Origin: Fen-1258 sp027348115
GTDB lineage: Bacteria; Bacteroidota; Ignavibacteria; Ignavibacteriales; Melioribacteraceae
DNA length: 9,897 nt
NCBI GenBank assembly: GCA_027348115.1
Contig: DAIEQA010000073.1
Span: 1 to 9,897, forward strand
Direction: 5' to 3'
The notes beneath the pieces were generated by a model that ran no database searches, was not told where the DNA came from, and saw nothing but the letters and a program-made list of their open reading frames with translations. The position numbers and the translations under genes are program-made. Positions 6,296 to 9,897 of this stretch are shown here, one piece after another (positions within the stretch are counted from its first letter, which is position 1; each line of letters begins with the position of its first letter).

Positions 6296-7402
6296 CTATT
6301 CAATGCCGTATTCTTTTAGTTTTCTGTAAAGCGTCCGCTCGCTTATTCCCAAAATCTTAGCTGTTTTTCTTTTGCTGTGTTTGGCAAAATTGAATGCGTC
6401 TTCTATAGCTTTCTTTTCCAGGTTTTCAAGAGAGGATACTTCGTTAATATGATTGTTCGTGGTTAAATTGCCGATGTCCCTTCGATTTTTAATTGCGTAG
6501 TCTTTCAATTCCATTAAATCTTTTTTGATCTCAATCAACGCCCTGTAGATCATCTCGCGGTCGAGCGATTCAAGCGGCCTGTTAATATGAACAGGAAGAT
6601 TTCTTAGTTCGTCCTCGGGATGATCGAAGGTTAATAAAGGCGCGAGTGAATCGGCATCGAGCAAACCTGTTCTATTTAATGCGGCTGCTGTCTCAATCAC
6701 ATTTTTTAATTCGCGAATGTTTCCCGGCCAATTGTAATTTGTTAAAGTTTCTACCGCGTCCTTTGTAAGCACGGGTTCCGGAATTTTGTTGATGGAAGAA
6801 TAATTCTTCAAAAAGTTTTCAGCGAGTTCAAGTATATCACCGCGCCTACTGCGTAAAGGAGGAATATTTAACGTAACCGCTTTCAGTCGGAAGAAAAGAT
6901 CGCTGCGGAATTTTTTTGAATCGACTTCTTTTTGCAGATCTTTATTTGTGGCGGTAATTATTCTAACATCCACCTTTGTAACCGTTTCCCCGCCGATGCG
7001 CATAAATTCCTTGGTCTCTAATACGCGTAAAAATTTTACCTGTGTAGTCAAAGGCATCTCGGCAATTTCATCGAGGAACAGTGTGCCTCCGTCGGCAATT
7101 TCAAAATATCCTTTACGATCGTCTATTGCGCCGGTGAAAGAACCTTTTTTATGTCCGAACAATTCGCTTTCAAGAATTCCTTCCGGTATGGCGCCGCAGT
7201 TTACGCTCACAAGCTGATTGGCTGCCCGCTTGCTTGAACCGTGAATTGCTCTTGCAAACACTTCCTTGCCCACACCGCTTTCGCCGGTTATCAAAACGGA
7301 AATATCGCTTTGTGCTACCTGCATGGTGATATCAACAAGGTCCCGGATCTCTTTCGATTTACCGATAATTCCGAATTTTTTTTGGAATTCTTCTACGTTC
7401 AT
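6296..7402 (-). CDS. Sigma-54-dependent transcriptional activator (AAA+ and Fis-type HTH, no sensor domain)
   Basis: A 368-residue enhancer-binding protein that would remodel sigma-54 RNA polymerase by ATP hydrolysis. The AAA+ domain starts almost at the N-terminus. Walker A GESGVGKE is at 40-47, the sigma-54 contact loop GSFTGA at 87-92 (Ser in place of the usual Ala of GAFTGA), Walker B GGTLFLDE at 105-112, sensor I ATNKDL at 151-156, the arginine-finger region FRSDLFFRL at 165-173 and WPGNIREL at 225-232. A charged helical linker near 277-305 (DREMIYRAL...KKDLMELK) precedes a Fis-type helix-turn-helix at 343-366. There is no receiver, GAF or PAS domain, so control must come from a partner protein, from expression level, or by constitutive activity. 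It sits directly before lptE. From memory this pairing recurs in Bacteroidota, which suggests envelope-related control. Confidence 0.95.
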   Translation of the reverse strand: MNVEEFQKKFGIIGKSKEIRDLVDITMQVAQSDISVLITGESGVGKEVFARAIHGSSKRAANQLVSVNCGAIPEGILESELFGHKKGSFTGAIDDRKGYFEIADGGTLFLDEIAEMPLTTQVKFLRVLETKEFMRIGGETVTKVDVRIITATNKDLQKEVDSKKFRSDLFFRLKAVTLNIPPLRSRRGDILELAENFLKNYSSINKIPEPVLTKDAVETLTNYNWPGNIRELKNVIETAAALNRTGLLDADSLAPLLTFDHPEDELRNLPVHINRPLESLDREMIYRALIEIKKDLMELKDYAIKNRRDIGNLTTNNHINEVSSLENLEKKAIEDAFNFAKHSKRKTAKILGISERTLYRKLKEYGIE

Positions 7403-7453
7403 TCTCTTGAAGGAAAATTACTACTGTAAAAATAACTGTTTTTGTGCCATACT

Positions 7454-7475
7454 TTCATTAATAATTCTTAATGAA
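7454..7475. repeat. Perfect 8-bp inverted repeat spanning the end of the MBL gene
   Basis: TTCATTAA (7454-7461), a 6-base spacer and TTAATGAA (7468-7475) form an exact dyad overlapping the stop codon of the metallo-beta-lactamase-fold gene, about 50 bases upstream of the sigma-54 activator start. It is AT-rich and has no T tract on the minus strand, so it is a poor terminator. A protein-binding site is possible but unproven, and such AT-rich dyads can arise by chance. Confidence 0.35.
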
Positions 7476-8241
7476 TTTCTTTAATCATCCCGTCAAAACA
7501 AATTTTAATTCCAGCTTGTTCTCCCGGCAGAAGATTGTTGATCTTCGTTTCCAGTACTTTTAGCATCTCGTCGCTGAAATGCATAAGCAGCAGTTCGCTT
7601 GAATTCAGTTTCTTAAATGATTTGAATATTTGATCGAGATCGATATGGGTGCATTCGGAAATCATCAAGTCTATTTTTTCATATTCGAACAAAAACAAAT
7701 CATCGGCAGAACCGATATCCGAAGTGTAAAATACTTTTTGCGAATCAAGATTCAGCATCAAACTGGAAGAAACAAATATTTCAGCCGGGTAATTTTTAAG
7801 AAGATTACTTTGAGCCAGGTGAGTGTTTTGTTTCGGCATGAAAGAAATTTTTTCATGGAGTCTTTTCGTAACGCCGAACTCGAAAGGTAAAATGCTCAGT
7901 TCAAATCCGAGCTTTTCCTTAAATAAGTATGAAGCAATTAAAAAATTTTCAAATGTGTCGATTAGATTTGAATGGGTGATTATTTGCAGCGGCCGGTTGC
8001 GTCCATGGATTTTCATTTGAGTTAATAAAGAAGGCAGCCCGGCAAAATGATCTGCATGATAGTGAGTCAACAGTATTGCATCTATAGAATCGAAGGCAAT
8101 TCCCGTATTCAAAAGCGCCTTGGAAATTCCTTCGCCGCTGTCAATAAGCAAATTATAATTATCGCTCTCAATTAAAAGCGAGGAATGATTTCTTACGCGG
8201 CTTGTCTCGCCGCTGGAGGTACCGATGAAAATAATTTTCAT
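7468..8241 (-). CDS. Metallo-beta-lactamase-fold hydrolase, RNase Z-like
   Basis: A 257-residue cytoplasmic protein with the complete metal-binding set of the RNase Z-type beta-lactamase fold: DSGEG at 34-38, HYHADH at 60-65 (His60, His62, Asp64, His65), THL at 140-142 (His141), SDIG at 174-177 (Asp175) and MHFS at 220-223 (His221). DSGEG and the final HFS match RNase Z patterns, so it could process tRNA 3' ends. It is shorter than typical RNase Z (about 300 residues), however, and I see no clear flexible-arm exosite. It may therefore be a related hydrolase acting on another phosphodiester or ester. It starts with ATG 9 bases after the SPOR gene and has only a weak ribosome site, so coupling is likely. 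The proximity of miaB, another tRNA maturation gene, mildly supports a tRNA role. Confidence 0.85.
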   Translation of the reverse strand: MKIIFIGTSSGETSRVRNHSSLLIESDNYNLLIDSGEGISKALLNTGIAFDSIDAILLTHYHADHFAGLPSLLTQMKIHGRNRPLQIITHSNLIDTFENFLIASYLFKEKLGFELSILPFEFGVTKRLHEKISFMPKQNTHLAQSNLLKNYPAEIFVSSSLMLNLDSQKVFYTSDIGSADDLFLFEYEKIDLMISECTHIDLDQIFKSFKKLNSSELLLMHFSDEMLKVLETKINNLLPGEQAGIKICFDGMIKEIH

Positions 8242-8250
8242 GCCCGTGTT

Positions 8251-8991
8251 TTAATTGTTTAGCTTAACAACTCTGCCTTTAAGGCCTAAATTTTTTTCGA
8301 GATAGTCTAACAACGGAAGAGCGTCCTCTTCCTTTTCAAATTTACCGACGCTAACAATATTTAAATTGCTGCCGCCGATTTCTTTTGTGGTAATTTCCGT
8401 GGAGTAGTTTTCTTTATTTAAACGGCTGCATAAATTTTTTGCGTTCTCAATACTTAAAAATGCCCCTGCCTGAATTGTGTAGTTATACACTGCCGGTTGT
8501 GCAATTTTTTTCTCAACGGTATCTGTCGTATCCTGCTTGGAAGAATTATCCTTTATCGAAACGATATCCGGTTTATCTTCGGTAGGTAATGTTCTGTCGA
8601 CGGACTTGAGGTAAGGAGAATCCGGGTAGTCTTTTTTTAGTTTGGTTAAATAAGTCTCGGCTTTTTTGTAGTATCCCAAAGAATAGTAATAAGAAAAAAT
8701 TCTGTAAAGCGCCGCGTCCGCATATTTGCTTTTGGGATACTTATCTACTATTAGCGAATATTTATTTACCGCATCGGCACCGTCTTTTGTTAAAACTGCT
8801 TCCAAGAATTTTATGGAGGGGTCGTCGGGACTATTAATTTTTAGTTCTTTCAGAAGAGTTTCGGCAGCATCAATTCTTCCGCTTTCAATTCTTTGAAGCG
8901 CGGTAGTTATATCCGCTTCCTGTGCAGACAGTCTGCATGAGAGCAGCAATAACAAAAAGAAAATCGACGATACAAATTTTAGAATCTTCAT
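8251..8991 (-). CDS. Exported TPR protein with C-terminal SPOR domain
   Basis: A 246-residue envelope protein. Residues 1-24 form a signal peptide (MKILKF, then a Phe/Leu-rich core). Either Cys19 in LLSC is lipidated, or signal peptidase I cuts near LSA/Q at 23-24; the first is a slightly imperfect lipobox. TPR-like helices fill about 29-130, with a pattern (VDKYPKSKYADAALYRIFSYYYSLG) like YbgF/BamD-type periplasmic TPRs. A polar linker covers 132-165, followed by a SPOR domain at about 167-245 (YTIQAGAFLSIENAKNLCSRLN ... IVSVGKF ... ALPLLDYLEK). SPOR domains bind denuded glycan strands of peptidoglycan at division sites, so the protein probably works in cell-wall or division-site processes. 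It lies 48 bases after miaB and 9 bases before the next gene. The specific partner is unknown. Confidence 0.88.
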   Translation of the reverse strand: MKILKFVSSIFFLLLLLSCRLSAQEADITTALQRIESGRIDAAETLLKELKINSPDDPSIKFLEAVLTKDGADAVNKYSLIVDKYPKSKYADAALYRIFSYYYSLGYYKKAETYLTKLKKDYPDSPYLKSVDRTLPTEDKPDIVSIKDNSSKQDTTDTVEKKIAQPAVYNYTIQAGAFLSIENAKNLCSRLNKENYSTEITTKEIGGSNLNIVSVGKFEKEEDALPLLDYLEKNLGLKGRVVKLNN

Positions 8992-9039
8992 TCTATTGCT
9001 CGGGTATTGTACGTCCGAAAAATTAGATACGGAAATAAT

Positions 9040-9897
9040 TCAAGCGGATCTAAAAGCTTTGTCCTTAACCGGTTCGATTACATCAAGCAAATCGGCGAAT
9101 AGAGTGGCCGAAGTTGCGCGGTTTATTCTCACCTTAACATAATCGCCTATCGAAATATTTTCTCCTCGCGGGAAAATAACTACCTTATTAGTATCTGTTC
9201 TGCCGGAAAGAAAGTCTTCGCTTTTTTTACTCGCCCCTTCGACAAGAACAACTTCCTCGCTGCCTATTTGCGATTGATTAATTTCGTAGGATATAGTTTG
9301 CTGAAGATCGATGATATCGTTCAGTCGTTTCACTTTAATCTCTTCGGAAACATCGTCGTTCATATCGAAAGCTTTAGTCCCTTCGCGCGGGGAATATTTG
9401 AACATGTATGCGCCGTCGTAACGGACTTTCTTCATCACGTCCAAAGTCATTTGATGATCTTCGTCGGTTTCGGTTGGGAAACCAGCAATAATATCCGTCG
9501 AAAAACTTACACCCGGGATAATCGTCCGCGCTTTATCTATTAAATTAAGATAATGTTCGATGGTGTAGGTTCTGTTCATTAATTCCAAAATTCTGTTTGA
9601 GCCTGATTGAACCTGGAGATGAATATAGTTGCAAATGTTCGGGTGTTCGGCAATAGTGTAAAGAAGTTTATCGGATAAATCCTGCGGGTGCGAGGTTGTA
9701 AAACGTATCCGCATCGATCTGTCTATAATTGCGGCTGCCGCAAGAAGATCGGCAAAATCTCCGCCGGCGGCAGACCCGTTGTCGTCATACGAATTTACGT
9801 TTTGTCCCAGCAGCGTAACTTCGCGGAAACCTCTTTGCGAAAGCTGCTTTATCTCGTCGGCAATGGAATTTAGCGAACGGCTTCGTTCTCTTCCTCT
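9040..9897 (-). CDS. miaB: tRNA-2-methylthio-N6-dimethylallyladenosine synthase MiaB (partial, 5' end beyond the right edge)
   Basis: The visible 285 residues are the C-terminal two thirds of a MiaB-type radical-SAM methylthiotransferase, which adds a methylthio group to i6A37 of tRNAs reading UNN codons. The frame is open to the edge and begins with RGRERSRS, just after where the radical-SAM CxxxCxxC cluster should lie off-window. Then follow EVTLLGQNVNSYDD (fragment about 27-40), RIRFTTSHP, HLQVQSGSNRILELMNR (about 93-109), STDIIAGFPTETDEDH (about 133-148) and YMFKYSPREGTKA. A TRAM RNA-binding domain occupies about 208-273 (VLVEGASKKS, GRTDTNKVVIFP). GQNVNSY and GRTDTNKVV favour MiaB over RimO or MtaB. 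An internal ATG at 9714 is not the start, because conserved sequence continues upstream of it. No iron-sulfur cysteines can be checked here. Confidence 0.93.
   Translation of the reverse strand, partial: RGRERSRSLNSIADEIKQLSQRGFREVTLLGQNVNSYDDNGSAAGGDFADLLAAAAIIDRSMRIRFTTSHPQDLSDKLLYTIAEHPNICNYIHLQVQSGSNRILELMNRTYTIEHYLNLIDKARTIIPGVSFSTDIIAGFPTETDEDHQMTLDVMKKVRYDGAYMFKYSPREGTKAFDMNDDVSEEIKVKRLNDIIDLQQTISYEINQSQIGSEEVVLVEGASKKSEDFLSGRTDTNKVVIFPRGENISIGDYVKVRINRATSATLFADLLDVIEPVKDKAFRSA

Noticed and set aside
6295..6303. TTG start for lptE at 6303
   Set aside because: The ATG at 6294 is one base after the preceding stop and gives a compact signal peptide. The TTG adds only three residues and has no ribosome site.
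8992..9039. Possible hairpin in the miaB-SPOR gap (TCCG...CGGA)
   Set aside because: Only 4 bp with a 12-base loop and no T tract, so it is not supportable as a terminator or regulatory element.
1..9897. Defence system, prophage, CRISPR or mobile element
   Set aside because: No repeats, integrases, transposases or nuclease clusters are visible. Composition and coding direction are uniform, and CPBP and MBL proteins alone are not evidence of defence.

Overview
This window is a compact, one-directional stretch of bacterial chromosome. All twelve recognisable genes lie on the minus strand, so the operon reads from right to left, and the largest gap between genes is 75 bases. I see no RNA genes, transposons, phage genes or CRISPR arrays. 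Base composition is moderately AT-rich and even throughout. Most genes lack a clear Shine-Dalgarno sequence. Several features point to the Bacteroidota/Chlorobiota/Ignavibacteriota group, most likely an Ignavibacteria-like organism: the trio miaB / receiver-less sigma-54 activator / LptE lipoprotein, a TPR protein nearby, a SPOR protein, and signal peptides ending in SAQ or YAQ. The lineage is an inference from gene content, not a computed placement.

Right part (about 9897 to 5788): the 3' two thirds of miaB (tRNA methylthiotransferase), a secreted TPR+SPOR protein, an RNase Z-like metallo-beta-lactamase-fold hydrolase, a sigma-54 enhancer-binding protein with no sensor domain, and lptE (LPS-transport outer-membrane lipoprotein). 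The activator and lptE are one base apart.

Middle (5767 to 3573): a multi-spanning processive family-2 glycosyltransferase and a soluble TPR protein whose GTG start overlaps the glycosyltransferase stop as GTGA. A hairpin followed by a T-rich tract, which looks like an intrinsic terminator, then ends at the start codon of the next gene.

Left part (3572 to 1): a 3-methyladenine DNA glycosylase overlapping a family-9 (heptosyltransferase-like) glycosyltransferase as ATGA, then a secreted DUF3108 protein, a CPBP-family membrane protease and the start of a small CxxC (zinc-ribbon-like) protein with a strong Shine-Dalgarno.

The shared theme is envelope and surface-polysaccharide biogenesis: LptE, two glycosyltransferases, DUF3108, SPOR and CPBP. 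tRNA modification, DNA repair and transcription genes are interleaved. I found no clear new defence or mobile system. The most interesting points are the arrangement of an envelope cluster around a sensor-less sigma-54 activator, the hairpin at the glycosylase start codon, and a possible weak sigma-54 promoter with a dyad upstream of the activator gene.
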